7,235 nt of DNA, taken from contig DBJV01000121.1 in the NCBI GenBank assembly GCA_002297185.1, forward strand, positions 14,139 to 21,373, in the 5' to 3' direction. Source of the DNA: Christensenella sp. UBA767 (GTDB lineage Bacteria > Bacillota > Clostridia > Christensenellales > CAG-917). The translations under genes were made by a program, and so were the position numbers. Shown piece by piece: positions 1 through 6,039 of this stretch (positions are counted from its first letter, which is position 1; each line of letters starts with the position of its first letter). A model generated the notes under the pieces. It did not search any database. It was not told the DNA's origin and saw nothing but the letters and a program-made list of their open reading frames with translations.

Positions 1-16
1 TCGCTTGCTTGGTGTG

Positions 17-31
17 TGCGCCTTTGGCGCA
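17..31. other. Small GC-rich hairpin TGCGCC-TTT-GGCGCA
   Basis: A perfect 6-bp stem with a TTT loop. It lies in the gene-free left end, before the dyad repeat. No T-run follows directly on either strand, so it is not a convincing intrinsic terminator on its own. It could be the 3' end of a structure belonging to a gene left of the window. Its right arm and the next bases (GGCGCATTT) recur at 103-111 inside the dyad repeat. Confidence 0.35.
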
Positions 32-60
32 TTTATTAGCGGATTATTTCATTTTTCCTT

Positions 61-150
61 ATGTCATTGCGAGGAGCGTAGCGACGTGGCAATCAAGCCG
101 AAGGCGCATTTCGCTATCGCTGGATTCCCACGCTACGCTCGGAATGACAT
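61..150. repeat. Imperfect dyad (MITE/REP-like) intergenic repeat
   Basis: The left arm (61-95) and right arm (121-150) are imperfect reverse complements. Both begin ATGTCATT, continue CGAG and CGTAGCG, and reach TGG-AATC. The left arm has two small insertions (GAG and ACG) and there are a few mismatches. About 25 bases form the loop. Transcribed from either strand it would fold into a long hairpin. The left arm (CATTGCGAGGAGCG...) is of a type I recall as scattered between genes in many unrelated bacterial genomes, where it produces spurious peptides reading HCEERSDVAI; that peptide is readable here in the plus strand. I see no transposase, so if mobile it would have to be moved in trans. 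It lies downstream of ypeB and could also act as a 3' end structure for the sleB-ypeB transcript. Confidence 0.75.
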
Positions 151-164
151 ATGGAATATTCCGC

Positions 165-200
165 AATTATTAATTATTAATTCATAATTATTAATTATTT
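165..200. repeat. Five tandem AATTATT heptamers
   Basis: Positions 165-199 read as five consecutive 7-mers: AATTATT twice, AATTCAT once, AATTATT twice, then a T. The run begins directly after the ypeB stop codon (on the minus strand) and lies between that gene and the dyad repeat. The same heptamer family, as its reverse complement, occurs at 7210-7235 just after the rlmB stop. The run is pure A/T except for one C. It does not look like a normal terminator because it has no GC stem. Confidence 0.7.
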
Positions 201-1601
201 TCACGCTGTGCGCATGCCCGTATCGTCCGATACCACATACAAAATATTCACTTCTTCACCGCTTTGGGCGTCGATATAAACGTAATAGGTGCCGTCGCTG
301 TGACATTCAAATTCATAGGTCAGCACTTCCCTCGTTTCTCGCAAGGGGATAAGCGCAAGTCGTCCTTTGGTTATAGGTTGGACGGAAAGCGTGGATTGTG
401 CGTCTGCGGCAGATATAGTCGGCTCGTCGAGGGTACGCTCACGGTGATTGAACGCATAGTGTGTGGAATCAAAACCGAGAACTCGCAAATCGTCCTCTCT
501 CACCTTGACTTTGATAAGGTCGGGATAGAGGATTGCGCCGCCTTGCACGGGTGCGAGGTTTATCACGCACTCGCCGTCTGCCGAGGACGACCACACCACT
601 TGCATATTTTCAAAACCTACGTGTGATGCAAAGCGCAACGCGCTTTGTTGGCAAGTTTCGCTTGCCTCGACGATTGCAACGCTCTCATCGTTTACGGGCG
701 AAGTGTTGAAAGATATGAGCATTCCGCCCTTCTTTGCGATTTGCACGTAGCATCTGTCGTCGCCGCTGACAAATCTGTAATCGAGCGTTACGATATCGCC
801 GTCTGCCTGTCCTGCGTATTCAACGTTTCGAGGTCTATAATTTTCAAACAACCCTTTGACTATTTCTTCGCCTTTTTCGACGGTTATTTCCTCGCCGACA
901 AGACCGTAAGTTTGTCTGTTTTCAAGCGCAGAGGAAAACGGACCGTCGTAAATCATTTCGGGATACTCGAAACTCGGTTCCGAAAACTCCGAAAACGCAG
1001 ACGCGAAATTGTCCAGCGCACCGCCGTCCTCTACGAACATTTGTCCGTTGTCGAGGTTCTTTTGCACGGATTGCAAGGCGTTTTTGTACGTGTCCGCCAT
1101 ATTCCCCATTTGTTGCAATTTGTGTCTGTCCTCAGCCGTCAACGGATGTCCGTCGGAGATGCGGAGCGCAAGCGAATGCGTGTAATCGCCGAGTTGATTG
1201 ACGAATTTTTGCGCTTTGAGTATTCCGTCGTCTTGCGACTCGAACATGCCGAGATTGTCCTCTGCAAGTTGCGCCGTTCCCCACACCTCGTACAAAAGCG
1301 ATTGTTGCATTTTGGGCGAATTGGACACGCTGATTTTTCGCAGTTGGATGCCCAAATCGCTCGCTCCGTCAAGCAAATCGTAGTACGCGCGAGAATACAC
1401 GGCGTCCATTTGCCTTTGATAAGTTTCGTGCGTTTGCACGCTCTTTTGAGAGAAGTAAAGAGCAACCGAAAGCCCCACTATCGCACTTGCAAACAGTCCA
1501 AGCACCGTGCCTAAAACGGCGGTTTTGACGACTTTTGCGGGGGCGTGCTTTCTTTGCTTTTTGCCTTCTTGCACGTTTTTCTTTTTATCATCTTTTTTCA
1601 T
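201..1601 (-). CDS. ypeB: Germination protein YpeB
   Basis: A 466-residue protein recognised as YpeB (about 450 residues in Bacillus subtilis). In B. subtilis it is needed for SleB to be deposited stably in the spore, and the two stabilise each other until germination. Visible features: a lysine-rich cytoplasmic N-terminus (1-23), one membrane segment (about 27-50), a long mostly helical region containing FVNQLGDY (133-140), the family motif YDGPFS (218-223), and C-terminal PepSY-type repeats ending YYVYIDAQSGEEVNILYV. The start is set by a strong AAGGAG site that begins directly after the sleB stop, 12 bases separating the two genes, so the pair should be co-transcribed and translated in tandem. 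The gene order sleB-ypeB matches that in Bacillus and Clostridia. A large plus-strand open frame inside it is only its shadow. Confidence 0.95.
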   Translation of the reverse strand: MKKDDKKKNVQEGKKQRKHAPAKVVKTAVLGTVLGLFASAIVGLSVALYFSQKSVQTHETYQRQMDAVYSRAYYDLLDGASDLGIQLRKISVSNSPKMQQSLLYEVWGTAQLAEDNLGMFESQDDGILKAQKFVNQLGDYTHSLALRISDGHPLTAEDRHKLQQMGNMADTYKNALQSVQKNLDNGQMFVEDGGALDNFASAFSEFSEPSFEYPEMIYDGPFSSALENRQTYGLVGEEITVEKGEEIVKGLFENYRPRNVEYAGQADGDIVTLDYRFVSGDDRCYVQIAKKGGMLISFNTSPVNDESVAIVEASETCQQSALRFASHVGFENMQVVWSSSADGECVINLAPVQGGAILYPDLIKVKVREDDLRVLGFDSTHYAFNHRERTLDEPTISAADAQSTLSVQPITKGRLALIPLRETREVLTYEFECHSDGTYYVYIDAQSGEEVNILYVVSDDTGMRTA

Positions 1602-1613
1602 ATATCACTCCTT
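1602..1613 (-). promoter_or_regulatory. ypeB ribosome binding site
   Basis: Read on the minus strand, AAGGAGTGATAT fills the entire gap between the sleB TGA and the ypeB ATG. It is nearly the same as the sleB leader (AAGAGGTGATAT), ending in the same GTGATAT before ATG. This fixes the ypeB start and shows the two genes form one operon. Confidence 0.85.
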
Positions 1614-2318
1614 TCAGCAAAATGCGTGATTGCCGATATTCAATTTGACCGTGCGCGAAAGCATCCATTTGCTGGTGGCCGTGCGCGGATTGTAATAGAA
1701 CAAGCATCCGTAAGTGGGGTCCCAACCGTTGAGCGCGTCGCGTGCGGCGTTGTATGCGGATTGATTGGGCGTAAGATTGATTTGTCCGTCGCTTACGCAA
1801 TCGAATGCGCCCGATTGATACACCACGCCTGCCACGGTGTTGGGGAAACTGGAACTTTTAACCCTGTTTAGCACGACTGCGGCAACCGCAACCTGTCCCG
1901 TGTAAGGCTCGCCTCTCGCCTCGCCATATACAACTCTCGCAAGCAAGTTCAAATCCGTCGAGGACGTCGTTTGCGAGGATGAGGACGTACTGCTTGAAAG
2001 GCTTATGCCAAGCGCTTGCGCCGTTCTCGTGCCGATTATGCCGTCGGCGGTAAGTCCGTTTTTGCGTTGAAACTTGATGACGGCGGCTTTCGTTTTTGCA
2101 CCGAAAATTCCGTCAGCCTTGCCCGTGAGATATCCCCACTTGATAAGTTTTGTCTGCACGGTTTTGACAAGGTCGCCTTTTGAGCCTTGTTTGAGTACGG
2201 CAGCGTCCGCAACGGGTACTTCGTCCTCCTGTACGAAGGCGCATATGAGCGCCACGCTCAAAAGCAGAAAGGCAAGCGACAAAATCAAACCTCTTGTCAA
2301 TATGGAATTCGTTTTCAT
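1614..2318 (-). CDS. sleB: Spore cortex-lytic enzyme SleB
   Basis: A 234-residue exported hydrolase. SleB is a lytic transglycosylase that cuts muramic-lactam-containing cortex peptidoglycan during germination. Order of parts: a hydrophobic signal segment (about 10-28); a peptidoglycan-binding domain of the PG_binding_1 type (about 42-104) with the repeat-like GDLVKTVQTKLIKWGYL and DGIFGAKTKAAVIKFQ; a Ser/Thr-rich linker (106-121); and a Hydrolase_2 (SleB/CwlJ) catalytic domain (about 125-232). The motif GEARGE (132-137) should hold the catalytic glutamate, followed by GQVAVAAVVLNRV, FYYNP and the typical end IGNHAFC. It is shorter than B. subtilis SleB (about 305 residues) mainly in the N-terminal and linker parts. 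The start is supported by an AAGAGGTGAT site. It is first in the operon with ypeB and divergent from spoIIR. Confidence 0.95.
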   Translation of the reverse strand: MKTNSILTRGLILSLAFLLLSVALICAFVQEDEVPVADAAVLKQGSKGDLVKTVQTKLIKWGYLTGKADGIFGAKTKAAVIKFQRKNGLTADGIIGTRTAQALGISLSSSTSSSSQTTSSTDLNLLARVVYGEARGEPYTGQVAVAAVVLNRVKSSSFPNTVAGVVYQSGAFDCVSDGQINLTPNQSAYNAARDALNGWDPTYGCLFYYNPRTATSKWMLSRTVKLNIGNHAFC

Positions 2319-2320
2319 AT

Positions 2321-2330
2321 ATCACCTCTT
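2321..2330 (-). promoter_or_regulatory. sleB ribosome binding site
   Basis: Minus-strand AAGAGGTGAT lies 2 bases from the ATG at 2318, with the GAGG core about 6 bases away. It supports the chosen start of sleB. Confidence 0.8.
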
Positions 2331-2336
2331 TTTCAG

Positions 2337-2365
2337 TAGTTTTTCACGCGATATTGCTTTTATGC
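2337..2365 (-). promoter_or_regulatory. Candidate forespore (sigma-G/F type) promoter of sleB-ypeB
   Basis: On the minus strand, GCATA (2365-2361) is followed after 14 bases by TGAAAAACTA (2346-2337). GCATA fits the -35 shared by sigma-F and sigma-G (GnATA). The downstream element fits the sigma-F pattern GGnnAnAnTw at all but the first G, and ends AAAACTA, five of seven matches to the sigma-G pattern CATACTA. The expected start of transcription is near 2331, leaving a leader of about a dozen bases that begins at the ribosome binding site. In B. subtilis sleB-ypeB is transcribed by sigma-G. Seen by eye only. Confidence 0.45.
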
Positions 2366-2398
2366 AAGCAAGGCGCAAATCGCAAAATTCTTAAAGGC

Positions 2399-2428
2399 GT
2401 ATATCTCGCAAACGATTGGGCAACACTT
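2399..2428 (+). promoter_or_regulatory. Candidate sigma-F promoter of spoIIR
   Basis: GTATA (2399-2403), 15 bases, then GGCAACACTT (2419-2428). This matches the B. subtilis sigma-F patterns GYATA and GGnnAnAnTw at every defined position with the expected spacing. spoIIR is a known sigma-F target, so position and identity agree. Transcription should begin about 6-8 bases downstream, at or next to the ATG at 2434. Confidence 0.65.
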
Positions 2429-2433
2429 GAGGT

Positions 2434-2985
2434 ATGAAAAACAATGTCCTCTTGTACGTCATCGTGGCACTATTGCTTGCCGCAATCCTCACCGTCGTGC
2501 TTTGCGCATGCAACGGCTCCGTATCACAAAAACGCCTCGCAAACGAGTGTATTCGCATACATATCCGAGCCAACTCCAATACCGACGAAGATCAGGCGGT
2601 AAAACTCAAAGTGCGCGACGCAATCACGACGTATCTATCGTCCGTTCTTGAAAACTGCAAAAGCAAATCGGATGCGCGAGATATACTCGAAAGCGAAGAA
2701 CAAAATCTTGTAAAAATCGCAAATCAGACACTTTACACAAATAATTTTACATATAAAGCCTCGATTGCGCTAAAAAACGAATATTTTCCCGACAGGCAAT
2801 ACGACGGATACGACTTCCCCGAGGGCTATTACGACGCACTTATAATTTATCTGGGCGAAGGCACGGGCGACAATTGGTGGTGTGTGGCATTCCCTCCGCT
2901 TTGCTTTGTTCCGAACGCACAAAACGGCGAAAAAATCGTCTATAAGTCTTGGGTTAAAGAGTGGCTGGATAAGATATTCGGCTGA
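2434..2985 (+). CDS. spoIIR: Stage II sporulation protein R (SpoIIR)
   Basis: A 183-residue exported signalling protein. Made in the forespore under sigma-F, SpoIIR crosses into the space between forespore and mother-cell membranes and activates the SpoIIGA protease, which processes pro-sigma-E. Evidence: an N-terminal hydrophobic segment (5-25), then the family blocks RIHIRANSNTDEDQAVKLKVRDAI (starting at 41, with conserved RANS and DQAVK), an aromatic region GYYDALIIYLGEG and NWWCVAFPPLCF (147-158), and a short basic tail. It is shorter than B. subtilis SpoIIR (about 224 residues), as I would expect for clostridial forms. The ATG at 2434 is the only start that keeps the whole hydrophobic segment, but the GAGG at 2429-2432 is only one base from it, too close to work, and the promoter suggests little or no leader. 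The signal end L-C-A-C26 resembles a lipobox imperfectly. Confidence 0.93.
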   Translation: MKNNVLLYVIVALLLAAILTVVLCACNGSVSQKRLANECIRIHIRANSNTDEDQAVKLKVRDAITTYLSSVLENCKSKSDARDILESEEQNLVKIANQTLYTNNFTYKASIALKNEYFPDRQYDGYDFPEGYYDALIIYLGEGTGDNWWCVAFPPLCFVPNAQNGEKIVYKSWVKEWLDKIFG

Positions 2986-3061
2986 TAAAAAGGCAATCGT
3001 TTATGACCGCTTATATCGAAAAATCGACAACTTTATTCAAGTCAACCAAGCGGTGAAAGAG

Positions 3062-3093
3062 TGCTATAAAATCGAAAATTCCGCACATAATAT
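3062..3093 (+). promoter_or_regulatory. Candidate promoter(s) for the small helical gene
   Basis: The 132-base gap after spoIIR (2986-3117) holds no convincing gene. It contains TGC-TATAAA (3062-3070), an extended -10 for the housekeeping sigma factor with a poor -35. It can also be read as CTATAAA (3064-3070), 15 bases, CATAATAT (3086-3093), whose second part matches the mother-cell sigma-E -10 pattern CATACAMT at six of eight positions while the first part is weak. Either would place a start 18-40 bases before the gene. I cannot choose between them. Confidence 0.3.
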
Positions 3094-3117
3094 GCAAAAA
3101 GGATACAAGGAGAATAT

Positions 3118-3534
3118 ATGAAAATTTATAGAGAAATCTTGCGCAACACCGCAATGGGCGCGCAATCGATAGACAACATTCTTTGCTACGTCGATAGCGA
3201 CAAAATGAAAAATCTTATACTTTCGCAAAAGGAAGTTATGGAAGATTTTTATCAAAAGGCAAAGCAGGAATTGAGCGAAAAAGAAGTTGAAGAGGCGCAG
3301 ACGAACCCCATTCAACGTATGATGCTCAAAGCAGGCGTAAAGATGAACGCAGGCATAAACAATTCATGCTCACACCTTGCAAGCATGCTTATCGACGGCT
3401 ACAATATGGGCATAGAAAGCGTGCAAAAGTGTATCAACGAATTGAAAGAAACGGGCGTGGACGTTCCCGAACTCGCGCGCGACCTTATGAAAACGTACGA
3501 CAAAAACATCAAGGCGTTGAGATTGTATTTGTAG
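3118..3534 (+). CDS. Uncharacterised small helical-bundle protein
   Basis: A 138-residue soluble protein with no signal peptide or membrane segment. The sequence is almost entirely helix-forming, with roughly four or five amphipathic helices (about 3-24, 28-56, 64-77, 82-110, 117-136) broken at NP (63-64) and at a short GVDVPE turn. This is consistent with a four-helix or ferritin-like bundle. I recall similar small clostridial proteins sharing the central pattern NP...M...VKMN...SHLA-M-I-G-MGI (63-99 here), but know no function or name. A conserved metal-binding set is not evident; H86 is the only histidine. The start is secure: AAGGAG (3107-3112) is 5 bases from the ATG. It lies 132 bases after spoIIR on the same strand and is followed by a strong terminator, so it may be read through from spoIIR or from its own promoter. 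Confidence 0.85.
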   Translation: MKIYREILRNTAMGAQSIDNILCYVDSDKMKNLILSQKEVMEDFYQKAKQELSEKEVEEAQTNPIQRMMLKAGVKMNAGINNSCSHLASMLIDGYNMGIESVQKCINELKETGVDVPELARDLMKTYDKNIKALRLYL

Positions 3535-3580
3535 TATCCGACGGCGTTTTCCCTCCCCCTGAACGTCGAAAGATAGTATT

Positions 3581-3609
3581 AAAGTCCGTTGGTTTTCAAC
3601 GGACTTTTT
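3581..3609 (+). terminator. Intrinsic terminator between convergent genes
   Basis: A perfect 11-bp stem (AAAGTCCGTTG, 3581-3591; CAACGGACTTT, 3597-3607) with loop GTTTT, followed by more T and then GTGTTGTTTTT. It sits 46 bases after the stop of the small helical gene on the plus strand. It also lies 31 bases beyond the stop of the minus-strand lipoprotein gene. Read on the minus strand the stem is followed by a weaker tract (AATACTATCTTTC), so it probably works best for the plus strand but may serve both. Confidence 0.9.
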
Positions 3610-3640
3610 GTGTTGTTTTTATAAGATTTGTACTTATTCC

Positions 3641-5950
3641 TCAAAAGATTATCGATGATGACGACGAGGCAAATATTACGTATTCGCCGTCACGTACGGG
3701 AGTGAGATGCCCGAAGTTTTCGCTGCCTCTGACGCTCTCGACGATATATACACTGAGGCACATTCCGCCGTTGGCTTTGCTGTATGCAAGCAGGGCGTTG
3801 AGTTCCGCCGCCGTCCTTACGTAAAAGCTGACTTTTTGTCCGGATACGGTTACGTAGGTGTTCTTGTACGTGTTGTAAACGGTATCTGCAACGGGCTGTT
3901 CCATACCGCTCCTATGCGTATCTTGAATATCCGCATCCGTGCGCAGGAAGTAGGAATATGTGAGATATTCGTCCCAAACTCTCGAACTCGTCTGCACCGC
4001 AGCGTCGCCCCAAGTGGTATCCACGACGTACCATTCCCTCTCGCCGTCGTCGTCGGCATCGACAAGCACCTTGTTCCAAGCGTGTCCGCCGTACGCATCG
4101 CCCGTAAGCGCCTCGCCCGTTATACGCAACGCCCTTATACCTTCCATACCGCAAAGGAGCGCAAACGCCTTGGATTTGCCGTCGCACACCGCTCTGTTGT
4201 CGTCAAATACGCCCTCGAGATAGAATGCGTTGTAACCGCTCGTATTGCTGCTGTCCGAGAGGTTTGCGACTGCGTGATCGTACTCGACGTTATACACAAT
4301 CCAGTCGTAAACCGCCGCCACTTTCTCGACTTCCGTCATATCGGCGGATATGTATTTGAAAAGCACTTCTCTTGCCTTGTTGTACAACGCTTGCATCTTT
4401 TTGGCATCGTCCCCGACGAAAATCGGTTTATATCCGAAAGATACCGCGCGATAGAGGTCGTTGGAGTTGTACACTTCCACCTCTTCCTTAAACTCATCGA
4501 CAGGCAAGGACGTGCGTCTTGTGCTTTGCTCGGTGTATCTCAAATTTACCTTTGCCTGATGCGATTCGTCGGGATTATCATATGCGCCGCTCGGAATGCC
4601 GAACTTGGTATCCGACGTAAACGTCAATGTCGCTTTTTTCCCATTCACAGACACAGTATAATAGAATGAGCCGGACTCTTCTCCGATTTGTTTCATTGTG
4701 GCAGAGCATTGATTTACAAAGTTATCGCCACCCCAGTCCGTGCGACCGACGTACATTTGATAGCCCGTATCTATTTTGTGCAAAGATATCGCATTGCCGA
4801 CGCATGCGTTCAAATCGTACTGTGACGAAATATATTTGTCATAAGAATTGCCTTTCCACACGAACTTGTCAGTCATTGCAGTCTTGATATCGGTGGGAAT
4901 TGCCGAAAACTCGTAGGACATCACGTATATAATGACTTGCCTGCTTTGGACGTTGCCGATGCTTGCAATAAGCGTGTTTTTGCCGTAATTCAATTGCAAA
5001 TCTATCGTTCTGTCCGTTTGTTCGAGAATTGCGGCGTTTTCTCCGCTACGCAACGTCCACTCGCACTCTGCTCCTTGATATGCACTGTCGGGAGCAAGCG
5101 AAGTGGTGAATTTTGCGGTGTTTTCCGCACTCGATTCGCCTTGCAAATAGTACGTATCCGCCGTGACTCGTTTTAACTTTCCGCCCTCTTCGTACGGCAC
5201 TATTTTTACGGACGAAACGAGGTCGTATTCGGACACGAACACAAGCGTTACGCTTGCGTTTTTCGTGACGACGTTATCGCCGTCTTGATAACCGATTGCA
5301 ACGCTTATAACGACGTTGCAATCTTTGGTAACGAGTGTTTTTGCATCGTATGAAAAATCTCTTGCATTCTCCGTCGCAAGTTCGCCGTCAATAAACCATT
5401 TGATTTGTATCTCGAGCGCTTGGGATATATCTTCCTCATTCCAACTTACCGAAAGCACGATATAAGACAATTCCTGCAACCTGTTTTGTTGGATTTTGCC
5501 GTCAACGATTGAATGCGTGGAACTTGTGATCGTAGGCTCCGAGAGCGGCGCCTCGACAGGCGTGATTTTGGCGCCGTTTGCCTTGACCTTGTTGACAACG
5601 GCATAAATCGTGTACGTTTTGCCCAAATCCGTACGCTCGAATGTCCAAGCAAGCGTTTTTTGTCCCGTAGCAACAGACGTATCTTCGCCCTCTCCGACAG
5701 ACATAAACCACTCTATATCGGGCGAGGTTACCCTTGCGTTGTGCCAATCCAAACCGAGCGTAAACTCTTGACCGAGATACGCCACGTATCCGTCGCTCTC
5801 GCTGCCTTCGAGACCGTCTATTACGTATAAGTCTGCGTGGGTGATCGTTTTGAGCGCATCGAAAAGCCCGCATGCGCTGAGCGAAACGCACAATATCGCA
5901 ATCATTATTGCGATTAGCGAAACTTTGAAAACTGCGGATCTTCTCTTCAT
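3641..5950 (-). CDS. Lipoprotein with Ig-like regions and transglutaminase-like domain
   Basis: A 769-residue predicted surface lipoprotein. The N-terminus has basic residues, a hydrophobic stretch and the lipobox LSAC with the lipidated Cys at 27. Residues about 38-345 look like two or three beta-rich Ig-like modules (patterns such as IEWFM, IKWFIDGE and CEWTLRSGE mark core Trp strands). The transglutaminase-like domain spans about 535-665: VAAVYDWIVYNVEYD, then nucleophile C589 in AVCDGKSKAF, H623 in GGHAWNKV and D644 in VVDTTWGDA, so the Cys-His-Asp triad is intact. This superfamily includes cross-linking enzymes and many bacterial cysteine peptidases; the substrate here is unknown, with surface proteins or peptidoglycan peptides as guesses. 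The protein ends in a short run of five serines. AGAAGGTG before the ATG supports the start. It is transcribed alone, divergent from mrnC, apparently by a vegetative promoter, so there is no direct sign that it acts in sporulation. Confidence 0.9.
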   Translation of the reverse strand: MKRRSAVFKVSLIAIMIAILCVSLSACGLFDALKTITHADLYVIDGLEGSESDGYVAYLGQEFTLGLDWHNARVTSPDIEWFMSVGEGEDTSVATGQKTLAWTFERTDLGKTYTIYAVVNKVKANGAKITPVEAPLSEPTITSSTHSIVDGKIQQNRLQELSYIVLSVSWNEEDISQALEIQIKWFIDGELATENARDFSYDAKTLVTKDCNVVISVAIGYQDGDNVVTKNASVTLVFVSEYDLVSSVKIVPYEEGGKLKRVTADTYYLQGESSAENTAKFTTSLAPDSAYQGAECEWTLRSGENAAILEQTDRTIDLQLNYGKNTLIASIGNVQSRQVIIYVMSYEFSAIPTDIKTAMTDKFVWKGNSYDKYISSQYDLNACVGNAISLHKIDTGYQMYVGRTDWGGDNFVNQCSATMKQIGEESGSFYYTVSVNGKKATLTFTSDTKFGIPSGAYDNPDESHQAKVNLRYTEQSTRRTSLPVDEFKEEVEVYNSNDLYRAVSFGYKPIFVGDDAKKMQALYNKAREVLFKYISADMTEVEKVAAVYDWIVYNVEYDHAVANLSDSSNTSGYNAFYLEGVFDDNRAVCDGKSKAFALLCGMEGIRALRITGEALTGDAYGGHAWNKVLVDADDDGEREWYVVDTTWGDAAVQTSSRVWDEYLTYSYFLRTDADIQDTHRSGMEQPVADTVYNTYKNTYVTVSGQKVSFYVRTAAELNALLAYSKANGGMCLSVYIVESVRGSENFGHLTPVRDGEYVIFASSSSSIIF

Positions 5951-5981
5951 ACGGACACCTTCTTGTTTGGTTTATATAAAT

Positions 5982-6010
5982 ATATTATTATTATAATTGT
6001 TTATTGTCAA
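5982..6010 (-). promoter_or_regulatory. Housekeeping-type promoter of the lipoprotein gene
   Basis: On the minus strand a perfect TTGACA (6010-6005) is followed after 17 bases by TAATAT (5987-5982), within a very AT-rich stretch. The expected start is near 5975, giving a leader of about 25 bases that holds the AGAAGGTG ribosome binding site. Other -10 registers are possible in this AT tract. Its -35 overlaps that of the oppositely directed mrnC promoter. Confidence 0.6.
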
Positions 6011-6032
6011 TCTCTACTTTATGTGCTAAAAT
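6004..6032 (+). promoter_or_regulatory. Extended -10 promoter of mrnC-rlmB
   Basis: TTGTCA (6004-6009), 17 bases, TAAAAT (6027-6032), with TGC directly before the -10 (extended -10). The -35 matches five of six and the -10 five of six consensus positions. The expected transcription start is about 6039, one base before the ATG at 6040, so the message would be leaderless or nearly so. Confidence 0.65.
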
Positions 6033-6039
6033 GCAAGTT

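Noticed and set aside
5..187. A 60-residue plus-strand open frame containing CHCEERSDVAI
   Set aside because: It is the translation of the dyad repeat and the AT heptamers. This peptide is a typical spurious product of such intergenic repeats, and no ribosome binding site precedes it.
1..200. CRISPR array or attachment site at the repeat-rich left end
   Set aside because: The repeats are 7-base tandems without spacers and a single dyad element; there are no regularly spaced direct repeats, integrase or tRNA gene.
645..1514. A 289-residue plus-strand open frame opposite ypeB
   Set aside because: Antisense shadow of ypeB. The composition is rich in Arg, Val and Cys without domain features, and the opposite strand carries a clear conserved protein.
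3003..3056. A 17-codon open frame beginning ATGACCGCT after spoIIR
   Set aside because: Too short, no good ribosome binding site and no recognisable leader-peptide pattern.
2882..3121. A 79-residue frame running from the spoIIR end through the gap to the next gene
   Set aside because: Considered as a frameshifted SpoIIR tail or small gene. SpoIIR already ends naturally after its conserved block, the first part only overlaps spoIIR out of frame, and no start with a ribosome binding site lies in the gap.
3707..4669. A 320-residue plus-strand open frame opposite the lipoprotein gene
   Set aside because: Antisense shadow: the minus strand encodes the lipobox, Ig-like regions and catalytic motifs, and this frame shows no recognisable motif.
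6004..6039. Longer MrnC starting from TTG 6004 or ATG 6031
   Set aside because: Both codons lie within the predicted promoter (the TTG in the -35 box, the ATG overlapping the -10), and the extra residues do not match the family.
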